In this document: piece by piece, positions 18,801 to 26,770 of the stretch | Layout of the letters: each line of letters begins with the position of its first letter | Position numbering within the stretch: position 1 is the stretch's first letter | Assembly (NCBI GenBank): GCA_039973685.1 | Contig: JBDWKL010000025.1 | Location: forward strand, 1 to 64,000 | Direction: 5' to 3' | Origin: Hyphomicrobiales bacterium | Lineage (GTDB): Bacteria > Pseudomonadota > Alphaproteobacteria > Rhizobiales > JACESI01 | Length of the DNA stretch: 64,000 nucleotides | Notes under the pieces: generated by a model | What the model saw: only the letters and a program-made list of their open reading frames with translations | Databases searched by the model: none | Told to the model about the DNA's origin: nothing | Made by a program: the position numbers and the translations under genes

Positions 18801-19996
18801 AGGCCAGCGTTGTTTAGTTCGAAACTATTGCTGTTTTCGCCAATCTCAACACCAAAGCCAGAACCTTGGTTACCAACGCCGGCATCAATTGTGCCGCCTA
18901 CAAGGTTTGTAACTGAGAAGTTGTTGGCGGTGCCGTCAGCATAAACAGTACCATTGCGCTGATCACCAGTACCGAGGATATCGCCACCGTTGATAAGATC
19001 GACGCCTGTACCATCAATGTTTACTGCGCGGCTGTCTGAACTGATCGTACCAAAGTTGAATACGTCCAGATCATGCTCCGCATCACCAATATAAAGACCA
19101 TTGGCAGCGCCTTCGATCACACCAGTTTGTGTGTTCAAAATTTGGCCATCAAACGCCTGTCCATCTGCAACGCGAATACCACCGGCTGTGCCTTGATCGC
19201 TTTCAGAAGAAATAAGACCGCTATTGACGATATCGCTATCAAAGACCGTTCCGTCAGCACCGTTGTTAATACGAATACCATCACCAGCAAGCGTGCTGTC
19301 AGAGGCTGCTTGTCCGCGACCTTGAATTGTTGAGCCAAAGCCGTTGACGATATTGCCAGACACAACATCATTTTCAACATTGCCAACTTGCAGAGAAATC
19401 GCTGCACCTTGGTTGCCCACACCCGCATCAATGATGCCGCCAGCAAAGTTGCCGATTGAGAAATTCTCAGCGGTCGCGTCTGTGTATATTGTACCGTTGC
19501 GTTGATCACCGGTGCCCAAAATGTTGCCAAAGTTGCGCACGTCAACATTGTTACCTTGAATGTTTACTGCGCGGCTGTCTGATGAAATTGTTGCGTTAAA
19601 GAAGTTATCGAGACTTCCCGAAGACTGGCTTCCTGAAAAACTAACGCCGTTAAAATCGCCAGCGACATCGCCAAAGTTACGAATATCTGCGCTGCCTGTC
19701 ACATCGATGCCGGTCGCATTAGCGCCATTTGCATCAATTGAAGCAGAGCGGAAGTTGAAGAGATCTGAACCATCTCCAGTGATGGAAACAGCGGAAGGTG
19801 AGCCTTCTGTTGTGATAAGGCCAAAATTCAAAAGCCGCGCAAAATCATTGTCCAGCAAAAATGCTGGAACATGTTCTACAACTGAGTTTTGAAAGAAACC
19901 TTGTACGAGTGTTTGGTTATCGCGAACTGTTTCTTGAGCCAGCGACGACGTATTCAAAAACTTTGAGCGTAAACTCGCTAAAATTCCTGATGCCAT
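15833..19996 (-). CDS. Large RTX repeat protein, probable type I secretion substrate
   Basis: The 1,387-aa protein starts at an ATG after GGAGAAAAG. Residues about 50-820 form glycine/asparagine-rich beta-solenoid repeats of about 180 residues, each with SSDSRA.NI and GTGDQRNGTVYADGTA. Then come RTX nonapeptides (AGRDAIIAGDGDDTLVGGLG), a region with CHRD-type motifs (NIHTTDFAGGEIRGQLF; then AIHLHNAPAGINGPVVQ), more RTX repeats (GGNDTLIGGIGNDTLIGGAG) and a C-terminus ending DSLSENDFVA. It has no signal peptide, as expected for type I export. The exporter and adaptor genes follow directly. Inferred role: secreted calcium-binding surface or matrix protein. CHRD function is poorly known. Confidence 0.9.
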   Translation of the reverse strand: MASGILASLRSKFLNTSSLAQETVRDNQTLVQGFFQNSVVEHVPAFLLDNDFARLLNFGLITTEGSPSAVSITGDGSDLFNFRSASIDANGANATGIDVTGSADIRNFGDVAGDFNGVSFSGSQSSGSLDNFFNATISSDSRAVNIQGNNVDVRNFGNILGTGDQRNGTIYTDATAENFSIGNFAGGIIDAGVGNQGAAISLQVGNVENDVVSGNIVNGFGSTIQGRGQAASDSTLAGDGIRINNGADGTVFDSDIVNSGLISSESDQGTAGGIRVADGQAFDGQILNTQTGVIEGAANGLYIGDAEHDLDVFNFGTISSDSRAVNIDGTGVDLINGGDILGTGDQRNGTVYADGTANNFSVTNLVGGTIDAGVGNQGSGFGVEIGENSNSFELNNAGLIQGRGDASAGSNLAGDGVRIGNVGNIGSTDATINNTGTITSEGANGTVAGVRFVNGVSFQGEFNNAGEISGVQNGVYFGNPVNGEGADHTGGVFNNLEGGVISSDSRAFNIDGIGLEVNNAGDIVGTSDQRNGTVYADGTAQDFTFNNASTGVVDAGEGNQGSGFGAEIAGSNSFALNNDGLIQGRGDAAAGTNAAGDGVRIGNVGNSGDFDGDITNSGTITSEGANGTVAGVRVVNGVNFQGTLTNSGLISGVQNGVYFGTGNHAGGQFINTGEVTSDSRALNIDGEGLEVINEGSILGTGDQRNGTVYADGTADNYTLTNRGLIDAGEGNNGSGVSLQTGDVAGDIVSASIFNEGTIQGRGDASEGNTIGDGLRVFTGQEDASFAGVIQNEGLIAGSDASDAAAGIRIDGGVDLLGAIINEGEIRGTVNAIDARDAGAVTIVNDDEGVINGNVLLGDGDDILVNLGEINGVIDGGAGRDAIIAGDGDDTLVGGLGSDFLEGGDGIDTADFSDLDVPVTVRLDANGNGTATRETGFSVVVDEAIVNEAGDSYGEQFIEEAVAGNLYYNIHTTDFAGGEIRGQLFVENDVTEHGFRVITLAGDLDAAQEPGPLSDSAATGSATLTIRQNLETGEVVYSSELNVVGLAESDLQTPAPGVLSAIHLHNAPAGINGPVVQDTLVDAGATLDVSEPISATGVVGEDVIDEVVETDVLFSIENVIGSDDVDTIDLSSFGEGVVIDLDVNTPQPGPASQDGEIRVDGEVVSEVDDFENVVGTSGDDLILGNNETNILEGGAGNDAIHSFGGVDTIDGGSGIDTALFSAGGGVTLDLDEDGNGVATIGDALSDTVLNFENINGSNNAASANGGADDLSGNSGVNVLNGQAGDDTLNGEGGNDTLIGGIGNDTLIGGAGADTFIFNDGDGIDTIVDFEAGVDSIQLGDFGPDFDVAGALSNAQQDGDDAVLSLGEAASVRLAGVDVDSLSENDFVA
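17870..19600 (-). repeat. About 540-bp tandem repeats inside the RTX gene
   Basis: The CGGCTGTC element (SDSRA codons) recurs near 17953, 18480, 19028 and 19568, about 530-550 bp apart. The GTGDQRNGT codons recur at matching offsets. Roughly four and a half units are visible at the protein level. DNA identity between units is high enough to allow recombinational copy-number change. Confidence 0.8.
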
Positions 19997-20361
19997 GACT
20001 TTTCTCCAATAGGTAATTTAAGGGACCAAACAGCGCAGGGGCAGCGCCTTTGGCTCCGCGGAACCTTGCAGAAAGTTAAAATTGTATGAAATACATTGTC
20101 CTTATGCATTATATAAGGACTCATTATACTGACGGTGTGTCTCGGGCTATAAAGCGAAAATGTCTCGTAAAAACAGGGTATTGCAACCGCTTAATCAGTG
20201 GTGAAGCATCGGTTCATTCACAGCAGTTCACATTTGTTTTATAATTTATTCTATAATTTGAGTATTATAATGCATATTATAACTCACTATGCACTTATAA
20301 AGCACTTGCGCGCACCAGCCATTTGTTGGTCGTGCAAGATGGGCCGTTATGGTTAGTTGTT
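19997..20361. promoter_or_regulatory. Intergenic region holding the RTX operon promoter
   Basis: This 365-bp gap lies upstream of the RTX gene and at the 3' end of the LysR gene. It is strongly AT-rich at 20080-20300 and has an inverted repeat CCTTAT/ATAAGG (about 20099-20118) plus several TTATAA/TATAAT strings. It probably contains the RTX-exporter promoter, but no specific binding site can be named. No gene is seen. Confidence 0.5.
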
Positions 20362-21306
20362 CTAAAGACTGGGAACCGCGAACGTGCCTGCTGGTGGCGA
20401 CCCGACAATCGCCGTTATGAGGTTATCCAGCAATGACTGACGATTATACCCCTTACGCGAAACCACACCCAAGTCGCGTTTGTTGCCTGCATCTTCAAAA
20501 GGGATAAACGACAAACCCCATCGATCTTTCGTAAATTGCTCTGCTGCAATTGAGTTTACGATCGTGCAATCTTCACTATGGCTAATGTGTCGGCATACCG
20601 TTTCAAATCGAGCTGCGGTGACATCGAACTCTACTTTGCTTTCAGCTTCATCAGTCACCATTGGCAAGTCTTTCTCCAACTCGTAACCAAAGGGAATTGA
20701 GAAGCGGATAAGGCGGTCTGCTGGAACGTCTTTAGCTAAAATGCTTTTGCGGCTGGCTAAAGGTGTCCCCGCCTTTGCTGCAAGAAACAGGGGTTCCAGC
20801 CATAAAGACTGAAAAGAAAGGGTCGGTTTTTCCTGATTTTCACCCAGTTTATCAAAAGTCTTGCGGGCAAGAAGCGCCACATCGATCTCACGCGTTTCAA
20901 TTTTTCGAGCCAGTTGAACGGGCTTATCTTCCACCAAAACAACCCGCATGGAGGGATATAGATTACCGATTAGTTCGCGAAAGTAGCCAATGAGATAAGG
21001 TGCGAGTGTTGGCGTTATTCCAAGTTTAAACGGAAACGCTTCCTGATCTTTAAACTGCATTGCAACATCTTTAATCGCGCGCGTGTTGCTATTAATTGAG
21101 GCTGCTTTGTCGATTATAAGCGCACCAAATTCTGTCAGCAAAACTTCATTATGACGCCTATCGAAAATTTCGACGCCTAATTCCTGTTCGAGCTTTTTAA
21201 TCTGGCTGGATAAGGCAGGTTGCGAAACATTGCACGCAAGGGCTGCGCGGCTGAAATTCTTATGAACAGCAACCGCTTCCAAATATTCTAAATCTCTCAA
21301 ATTCAT
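20362..21306 (-). CDS. LysR-family regulator, OxyR-like branch
   Basis: The 314-aa protein has an N-terminal winged helix-turn-helix (residues 1-60: NFSRAALACNVSQPALSSQI) and a LysR effector domain starting FKLGITPTLAPYLIGY, which resembles OxyR. The OxyR redox motif (GHCxxxxxxxxC before the FRATSLETL segment) is not conserved at its usual place, so peroxide sensing is unlikely to be by the standard disulfide. It may respond to a small molecule. It lies 195 bp downstream of the divergent HIU hydrolase gene on the same strand. Whether it controls the purine-ring genes is unknown. Confidence 0.83.
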   Translation of the reverse strand: MNLRDLEYLEAVAVHKNFSRAALACNVSQPALSSQIKKLEQELGVEIFDRRHNEVLLTEFGALIIDKAASINSNTRAIKDVAMQFKDQEAFPFKLGITPTLAPYLIGYFRELIGNLYPSMRVVLVEDKPVQLARKIETREIDVALLARKTFDKLGENQEKPTLSFQSLWLEPLFLAAKAGTPLASRKSILAKDVPADRLIRFSIPFGYELEKDLPMVTDEAESKVEFDVTAARFETVCRHISHSEDCTIVNSIAAEQFTKDRWGLSFIPFEDAGNKRDLGVVSRKGYNRQSLLDNLITAIVGSPPAGTFAVPSL

Positions 21307-21502
21307 GCGTGAAGCCTAACAGCCAAATTGGTCACTTATTTTCGCACTCATGCGATGGATATAATCGTAGCTAAAATCTGTAACCTTACAAGTATAACAA
21401 AACGTGATTGTTATGTGTTGTCTACTTGCACGACATCGCACCAAACTTCATTCCAAAGCGGCTGCTTCATCAATTGAATTTGCTAACATGGAGGCCGGAA
21501 AC

Positions 21503-21889
21503 TTATGCGCCACCGCGAAACAATGAATAGCCCCATGCTGTAAATTTAAATGGCAGGTGAAAATGCTCTCCGGTCTTATCAATGCCAAAGTGGAAAATAG
21601 CTGTTTCCATAAAAGCGGGATCTGGAAGATCTGCCCCTAAGTTGCGAAAATAATCGCCGACGGAAAATTGCACACGATACATCCCTCGACGGACGCCCTG
21701 CCCCTTGGATACTGGATGCTGCAATAATCCTGAAACATCACAAGCACCTGAAGCGATTTCAATTTCTGTATCGCCTAAGAAAAATAGCCTTACCGCCAAT
21801 CCCTTGGCAGGAATACCATTGGCAACATCAACGGCATGGATTGATATGCCCCCAGCCGCCGCATTCGTGCTGTCATTACCTTGATCCAT
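21503..21889 (-). CDS. Divergent 5-hydroxyisourate hydrolase/transthyretin-like protein
   Basis: The 128-aa protein starts at an ATG after AAAGGAA. It has the transthyretin/HIUase fold signatures: ISIHAVDVANGIPAKGL at residues 15-31, MYRVQFSVGDYF, HFHLPFKF and a C-terminal YSLFRGGA. Canonical HIUases end in YRGS and have a DGR motif whose Arg is catalytic. Here the tail is FRGGA and the DGR position reads SGL, so the active-site Arg and the tail Ser are both altered. The two conserved His regions remain. It is divergent from the LysR gene at 22.1 kb and only 4.9 kb from a canonical HIUase (26.8 kb). It may act on a related ring compound or be a binding or regulatory homologue. Confidence 0.82.
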   Translation of the reverse strand: MDQGNDSTNAAAGGISIHAVDVANGIPAKGLAVRLFFLGDTEIEIASGACDVSGLLQHPVSKGQGVRRGMYRVQFSVGDYFRNLGADLPDPAFMETAIFHFGIDKTGEHFHLPFKFTAWGYSLFRGGA

Positions 21890-21968
21890 GACGGTTCCTT
21901 TTTACATGACCATGTGACTTACAAAGTTGCTCAATGTGCATTTAACAATGGGCGATAGTCAAAAAATT

Positions 21969-22017
21969 GTTCTAATTACAATTCACTATCATGCTAGTTT
22001 CATATAAAAATTAGAAT
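21969..22017. promoter_or_regulatory. Inverted repeat in divergent HIUase/LysR promoter region
   Basis: TTCTAATT (21970-21977) and its exact complement AATTAGAA (22009-22016) face each other 31 bp apart between the divergent hydrolase and LysR genes. The same half-site occurs upstream of the OHCU decarboxylase gene. It is a candidate binding site for the LysR regulator encoded next to it. Confidence 0.5.
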
Positions 22018-22102
22018 AGCTTATAAAGCGCAACCTGTCCTAACCCATATTCCAACCCTTTGAATATTGGGGGTTTCAACATCAAGCAAAAAGCGCAAGA
22101 CG

Positions 22103-23008
22103 ATGACACTTCACTTGGTTCCCCGCTCTCTTCAATATCTGGAATGCGTTGCAAAGCTTGGCTCTATTCAGGCCGCTTCTCGTGAACTTGGCATTTCTGC
22201 CTCTGCTGTTCATCGCCAAATTGTTCTTCTGGAAGAGATGCTGGGAGAGGCTTTGTTTAGCCGCGACACCAAGGGCGTGACACTTACTTATTCAGGGCGC
22301 CTGATCCTAGACATGTCTCGAAATTGGCGACTGGATAGCGTAAAATTACAGACCCTCATCCAAGCGCATAAAGGCGTTGAAACTGGGCAAGTGCGCATTG
22401 CAGCCATGGATAGCATGGTAAATGGGATTGTATTGGAACTAGTAAAACGGGTTTCAAAAGCTCATCCTAAAGTCACTTTAGAGATCGAAATTCTAAGTCC
22501 TAAAGATGCTGTTTCTGGCATTCGCAATGGGGATTTTGATATCGCCATTGTCTCGAACCCTGGCCCAGAGGAAAATTTAAAGTTCCATTGGTCGCGCGAA
22601 TTTGTTCTTGGCTGCATTGCAACACCTGAGCACCCACTCGCGCAAAAAAACAAAGTAAGCATTGAAGGACTTGCCAATCATTCTTTGGTATTCCAGAGCA
22701 AAACTCTAGCCATCCGCCAATTGTTAGAAGCTCATCATGGGTGGCTTTTTGATCATATCGAACATGCTGTCAGTGTGAATTCCATCCAATTGATGAAGCT
22801 TCTTGTCGCCTCTGGAAACTATATTGCGGTGACCTCGCAATTAGACGCGGCACCCGAGCTTGAAGCGCAAACGCTTACCTTCATCCCGATCAGTGATGAT
22901 GACACCTTCAACCAAACAATTGCTTTGGTATCCAACGCTCAAATGCCCGTTTCAATCATTTGTCGCAAAGTGCTCGAGATCACTAAAACCATTTTGGAAA
23001 CACATTAA
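22103..23008 (+). CDS. LysR-family regulator of the purine-ring/TTT operon (predicted)
   Basis: The protein is about 301 aa from ATG 22103; a TTG at 22067 would add 12 basic residues. The N-terminal helix-turn-helix reads GSIQAASRELGISASAVHRQ. A LysR substrate domain follows (residues about 90-295). The gene is divergent from the first HIUase-like gene and directly precedes, on the same strand, the OHCU decarboxylase-TctBAC operon. That position is typical of a local LysR activator whose effector is a pathway intermediate. Matching TTCTA/TAGAA elements lie in both promoter regions. The effector is unknown; urate, 5-hydroxyisourate and OHCU are candidates. Confidence 0.87.
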   Translation: MTLHLVPRSLQYLECVAKLGSIQAASRELGISASAVHRQIVLLEEMLGEALFSRDTKGVTLTYSGRLILDMSRNWRLDSVKLQTLIQAHKGVETGQVRIAAMDSMVNGIVLELVKRVSKAHPKVTLEIEILSPKDAVSGIRNGDFDIAIVSNPGPEENLKFHWSREFVLGCIATPEHPLAQKNKVSIEGLANHSLVFQSKTLAIRQLLEAHHGWLFDHIEHAVSVNSIQLMKLLVASGNYIAVTSQLDAAPELEAQTLTFIPISDDDTFNQTIALVSNAQMPVSIICRKVLEITKTILETH

Positions 23009-23054
23009 ACTTCGAGGCTGCGTTAAAGTGCCAGTAAAACGGCCGATATATTAT

Positions 23055-23092
23055 ATTCTAATAAATAGAATGGATTGTTATTTTTTATTCTA
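23055..23092. promoter_or_regulatory. Palindrome ATTCTA-N5-TAGAAT upstream of OHCU decarboxylase gene
   Basis: A perfect 6-bp inverted repeat (ATTCTA 23055-23060, TAGAAT 23066-23071) with an additional ATTCTA at 23087-23092 lies 56-93 bp before the GTG start at 23148. The half-site matches the one in the HIUase/LysR intergenic region. A LysR operator is a reasonable inference. Confidence 0.55.
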
Positions 23093-23147
23093 TAGACAGC
23101 AACAATCTGGAGTCATAGCCTTTTCCTAAATTAAGGGGTTTTGTGCT

Positions 23148-23687
23148 GTGAGTAGCCTAGAACATTTAAATAAGGCCGATAACGACCAAGCATTTCAACT
23201 GCTGGAACCTCTTATTGAACGCGCTCCTCATGTTGCAATTCGTGTTGCGGAAAAAAGACCTTTTAAAAATGCTGAAGAGATCGCTTTAGCTATCGCGGAG
23301 GAACTTCATAGCCTCGATGATGAAAGCCAAATTTCTCTTTTTAATTCTCACCCAGAATTGGCACCCGACAAGCCACTGGAAATGACACACGAATCCCAGA
23401 GCGAGCAAAACCGACTGCACCTAACTTCTGACTTTAACGCTGAAATTGCTCGGCTAAAAAAACTCAATTTAGAATACAAAGAGAAGTTCGGCTTCCCTTT
23501 CATCACAGCATTGGTGCGTCACGACAATTTGGCCAGTGTGCTTGACGAGTTCAAGGTTCGGTTATCGGGTAATAAAAAATCTGAAATAAGCAATGCGATT
23601 GAACAAGTCGTGATTGTTAGTAAAGCCCGTGTTTTGAAAAATTTTGACATTGCTACCAAGTCTGGAGTTTCAAATGAAACCAGATAG
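23148..23687 (+). CDS. uraD: 2-oxo-4-hydroxy-4-carboxy-5-ureidoimidazoline (OHCU) decarboxylase
   Basis: The 179-aa protein starts at a GTG with AAGGGG upstream. It has the family fold and motifs: a PFKNAEEIALAIAEELHSL helix, the FNSHPELA segment that carries the catalytic His and Glu, LNLEYKEKFGFPFITALVRH and a C-terminal helical part. The enzyme converts OHCU to S-allantoin, the last step of urate oxidation after urate oxidase and HIU hydrolase. The length is normal for a stand-alone enzyme. Its 3' end overlaps tctB by 14 bp, so transport and decarboxylation are translationally linked. Urate oxidase is not in the window, so either it is elsewhere or the imported compound enters below urate. 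Confidence 0.85.
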   Translation: MSSLEHLNKADNDQAFQLLEPLIERAPHVAIRVAEKRPFKNAEEIALAIAEELHSLDDESQISLFNSHPELAPDKPLEMTHESQSEQNRLHLTSDFNAEIARLKKLNLEYKEKFGFPFITALVRHDNLASVLDEFKVRLSGNKKSEISNAIEQVVIVSKARVLKNFDIATKSGVSNETR

Positions 23688-24168
23688 TGGCGAGGCAAAT
23701 TCATTAGATGACACATTGAGCGCACCAAAACAGCGCACTTGGGTGGGAACAATTGGAGCCATCCTCCTTTTAGTCCTCAGCCTCATTTTCATCGCAGGCG
23801 GCTTAGAGTTAGGTCTAGGCATACCAACACGGCTTGGGACAGGAGCCTTTCCGGTTCTTACAGGCCTTATTGTTCTCGTGCTTGCCCTCTTCATCTTCCT
23901 AGATGAGTTTCGTGGTGACGGCATTAAAGAAGCGCCAGACTGGATTGGTTTTTTAGCAATATCAGCAGCCATCGCGACCTTTGCATTGCTTGTTGACCGG
24001 CTAGGTCTTGTCCCAGCAGCTTTCCTATCCGTCGTCGTTGCCAGCATGCCAGATAAAAGCATTGGCTTCCCTTATAAGATTGTTTTAGGCGCGTTTGTTG
24101 CGCTTGGCTGTTGGGCACTTTTCATCAAGGCAATCAACTTGCCTTTCAAAGCATTTGTGGGAATTTGA
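23674..24168 (+). CDS. tctB: TTT transporter small membrane subunit TctB
   Basis: The protein is about 164 aa from ATG 23674, which has GGAG upstream and overlaps the decarboxylase gene; an earlier in-frame start is less likely. It has four predicted membrane helices (starting TIGAILLLVLSLIFIAGGLE) with the TctB-type pattern GLGIPTRLGTGAFPVLTGL. It forms the membrane part of the tripartite tricarboxylate transporter with TctA, driven by an ion gradient and fed by periplasmic TctC. tctA begins 1 bp after its stop. TctB-family proteins carry little substrate information; the neighbouring decarboxylase suggests a purine-ring acid. Confidence 0.88.
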   Translation: MKPDSGEANSLDDTLSAPKQRTWVGTIGAILLLVLSLIFIAGGLELGLGIPTRLGTGAFPVLTGLIVLVLALFIFLDEFRGDGIKEAPDWIGFLAISAAIATFALLVDRLGLVPAAFLSVVVASMPDKSIGFPYKIVLGAFVALGCWALFIKAINLPFKAFVGI

Positions 24169-24169
24169 G

Positions 24170-25717
24170 ATGGAAATTTTCGCAAGTTTTTACGATGGTC
24201 TCTTGGTTGTACTACAACCTGAAAACCTCATTTATTGCTTCATTGGCGTCTTCTTAGGAACCTTCATCGGCGTCCTTCCTGGCATTGGATCTATGGCGGC
24301 GATCTCAATGATTTTGCCATTGTCTTTTTCACTAGAACCAACCTCTGCACTCGTGATGATTGCCGGTGTATATTATGGGGCAGAATATGGCGGTTCTATC
24401 GCATCTATCTTGATGAATATCCCCGGTACACCTGCCGCTTCAATCACGGCGATTGAGGGATATCCTTTGGCCAAAAAAGGCCGTGCAGGCGTTGCCCTGT
24501 TTTCCACTGCGGCGGCATCATTCGGCGGTGGTATAATTGGGATGATCGTGATTGCGGTGCTATCGCCATCATTGGCGAAGCTGGCTCTATCTTTTGGTCC
24601 TGCTGATTATTTTGCCGTAATTTTATTAGGACTGATTGCGGCCTCAGTTGTGAGTAATGGCGGCGCACTTCGTGGTGTTGCAATGGTTATGCTCGGCTTA
24701 ATGCTTGGCACTATTGGTATTGACCTAACAACTGGCGATCTTCGCTTTACGATGGGCATTCCTGAATTACGCGATGGGGTACATATCGTAATCGTTGCGA
24801 TGGGCTTGTTTGGTGTCAGTGAACTTATTGCTTCTATCCGCACAAACAAAAATGGCGGCATGAAGCAAGAGATCGATTACAACGATTTTCACCCTTCCAA
24901 AGAAGAATGGAAATCGCTTATCGCACCGATCTTGCGTGGCAGCACTATTGGCTCCTTTTTTGGCGCATTGCCAGGAACGGGGCAAACCATTGCCGCGGCA
25001 ATTGCTTATGCGGTCGAAAAACGGATCAATCCCCTTCGCCATAAATTTGGAACGGGTGTTGTACCTGGTGTTGCAGTTCCAGAAGCCGCCAACAACTCAG
25101 CCACCCAAACAGCGTTTGTCCCAACATTGACACTGGGTGTCCCAGGCAGCCCGCCCATGGCCATCGTCATTGGTGCACTCATGATTTATGGTATTACGCC
25201 GGGCCCAAGATTGATATCAGAACAACCAGATTTATTCTGGGGGTTGGTCGCAAGCTTCCTTGTTGGAAACATCATGCTGATCATTTTGAATGTCCCCCTT
25301 ATTGGCATCTGGGTCAGGCTTTTGAAAATCCCATACAAGTACATGTATCCAACCATCATCGTGCTGATTTGTATTGGTGTGTATAGCCTCAATAACAACG
25401 TATTCGATGTATGGCTGACGCTGATTATTGGCGGCGCTGGCTACATCATGCGGCTCTTTAAATTTGAGCCCGCCCCCCTTTTACTAGGCTTTGTTCTTGG
25501 TCCCTTAATGGAAGAACAACTGCGTCGCGCAATGTTGCTATCGCGCGGCGACCCGATGGTGTTTTTAGAGCGCCCAATCAGCGCAACACTCATCACAATC
25601 ACCGTGGCTATTCTTGTTTTTGCCTTATACGCCACCCTTAGAAAACATCGGCACAAACGCGCCTTAAAGACGAATATAATTAATCAGAAAGGAATAAGTG
25701 ATGACGTTCAATCGTAG
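24170..25717 (+). CDS. tctA: TTT transporter large permease subunit TctA
   Basis: The protein is 515 aa from ATG 24170; the frame is open further upstream but that part belongs to tctB. It is a polytopic inner-membrane protein with about 11-12 helices and the two conserved TctA signatures: GTFIGVLPGIGSMAAISMIL near residue 28 and GALPGTGQTIAAAIAYAVEK near 270, followed by PEAANNSATQ. It is the translocating subunit. Gene order decarboxylase-tctB-tctA-tctC, with overlaps or minimal spacing, shows a single operon. The substrate is inferred from context only. Confidence 0.92.
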   Translation: MEIFASFYDGLLVVLQPENLIYCFIGVFLGTFIGVLPGIGSMAAISMILPLSFSLEPTSALVMIAGVYYGAEYGGSIASILMNIPGTPAASITAIEGYPLAKKGRAGVALFSTAAASFGGGIIGMIVIAVLSPSLAKLALSFGPADYFAVILLGLIAASVVSNGGALRGVAMVMLGLMLGTIGIDLTTGDLRFTMGIPELRDGVHIVIVAMGLFGVSELIASIRTNKNGGMKQEIDYNDFHPSKEEWKSLIAPILRGSTIGSFFGALPGTGQTIAAAIAYAVEKRINPLRHKFGTGVVPGVAVPEAANNSATQTAFVPTLTLGVPGSPPMAIVIGALMIYGITPGPRLISEQPDLFWGLVASFLVGNIMLIILNVPLIGIWVRLLKIPYKYMYPTIIVLICIGVYSLNNNVFDVWLTLIIGGAGYIMRLFKFEPAPLLLGFVLGPLMEEQLRRAMLLSRGDPMVFLERPISATLITITVAILVFALYATLRKHRHKRALKTNIINQKGISDDVQS

Positions 25718-26678
25718 AAAATTCTTAGGAACAACAATGGCAGTTTTTGCCATGCTTGCTTCGCCGTTTGCAGCAGCAGAGCCTGGCAAATGGAGCGATG
25801 ACCCAGTTCGCATCGTGGTGACTTTTCCACCAGGTGGAACAAGTGACCTTGTAGCAAGATTGCTTGCAAAACACCTTGGTGAAGATTTTGGGCAAAAAGC
25901 AGTCGTTGATAATCGTCCAGGTGCGGCTGGCACCGTTGCAGCTGACTTTGTTGCAAAACAGCCTAACGATGGCACAACATTGCTTCTTGCCAACAATGCG
26001 CCATTCACTATCGCGCCAACACGTTTCAAGTCGATCCCATTTGACCCGCGTACTGACTTTACCCACCTTGCTTACATAGGTGCATCCGCTCCGGGTCTAT
26101 TCGTTCAGCCATCCTCTGGCATTACGAACTTGAAGGAGTACATCGCCAAGGTAAAAGACGGTTCCTTGACTTACGGTTCTAGTGGGGTTGGTTCAATTTC
26201 TCACATTCTAGGTGAAGCCGTAGACGCTGCACTTGATGTGAAATCCATCCACGTGCCTTACAAAGGTAGCGCACCAGCTATTCAGGATTTCCGTGCGAAA
26301 GTTCTGGATACTTTTTATGACATGGCTGTTCAAAACAGCGATTTGATCGAGAACAAAGAAGCGATTGCAATCGCGATTGCATCCCCAGAGCGTAACCCTC
26401 AACTGCCTGATTTGCCGACATTCAAAGAACAAGGTTATGACGTGGTGATTGAAAACTGGGTTGGTGTTTCTGGCCCAAGTGGCATTGATGCAGCCAAGGC
26501 AAAACAGATCAACGAAACGATCAACGCCGTTTTTGCCAGTGAAGCAGTACAAAAGCGCCTAACTGAGCTCGGTATCACAAATCGTCCTATGTCTGTCGAA
26601 GGTTACACTGCCCTTGTTAGTGAGTTGATTGATGTATGGGCGCCATTGATTAAGTCTACTGGCATCGCTGAAAAGTAA
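25701..26678 (+). CDS. tctC: TTT periplasmic solute-binding protein TctC (Bug family)
   Basis: The protein is 325 aa from ATG 25701 with AGGA upstream. It has a twin-arginine-like signal (NRRKFLGTT, then a hydrophobic core ending AAAEP). Mature Bug-fold features are present: PVRIVVTFPPGGTSDLVARL, AGTVAADFVAKQ and LPTFKEQGYDV. It captures the ligand in the periplasm and delivers it to TctAB. Bug proteins usually bind carboxylates. Given the operon, 5-hydroxyisourate, OHCU, urate or a related ureido acid are possible ligands. A strong terminator follows 14 bp after the stop. Confidence 0.9.
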   Translation: MTFNRRKFLGTTMAVFAMLASPFAAAEPGKWSDDPVRIVVTFPPGGTSDLVARLLAKHLGEDFGQKAVVDNRPGAAGTVAADFVAKQPNDGTTLLLANNAPFTIAPTRFKSIPFDPRTDFTHLAYIGASAPGLFVQPSSGITNLKEYIAKVKDGSLTYGSSGVGSISHILGEAVDAALDVKSIHVPYKGSAPAIQDFRAKVLDTFYDMAVQNSDLIENKEAIAIAIASPERNPQLPDLPTFKEQGYDVVIENWVGVSGPSGIDAAKAKQINETINAVFASEAVQKRLTELGITNRPMSVEGYTALVSELIDVWAPLIKSTGIAEK

Positions 26679-26692
26679 GCCTAATGAGATTT

Positions 26693-26736
26693 AGAGGCGC
26701 TTGTGATTTTGATCACAAGCGCCTCTTTGATTTTTT
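26693..26736 (+). terminator. Strong Rho-independent terminator after tctC
   Basis: A 15-bp perfect stem (AGAGGCGCTTGTGAT at 26693-26707 and its complement at 26712-26726) with a TTTG loop is followed by TTGATTTTTT. It ends the decarboxylase-tctBAC transcript 35 bp before the second HIUase gene, so that gene depends on readthrough or its own promoter. Confidence 0.95.
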
Positions 26737-26770
26737 ATGTGAAGCAACTGCAAACTGAAGAAGAGACAAA

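Noticed and set aside
20362-21306. Cys-x8-Cys in the LysR protein at 20.4 kb, the spacing of the OxyR redox pair
   Set aside because: It falls about 25 residues later than the OxyR pair, within the segment matching the region after FRATSLETL, and lacks the GHC context. I treat it as coincidence.
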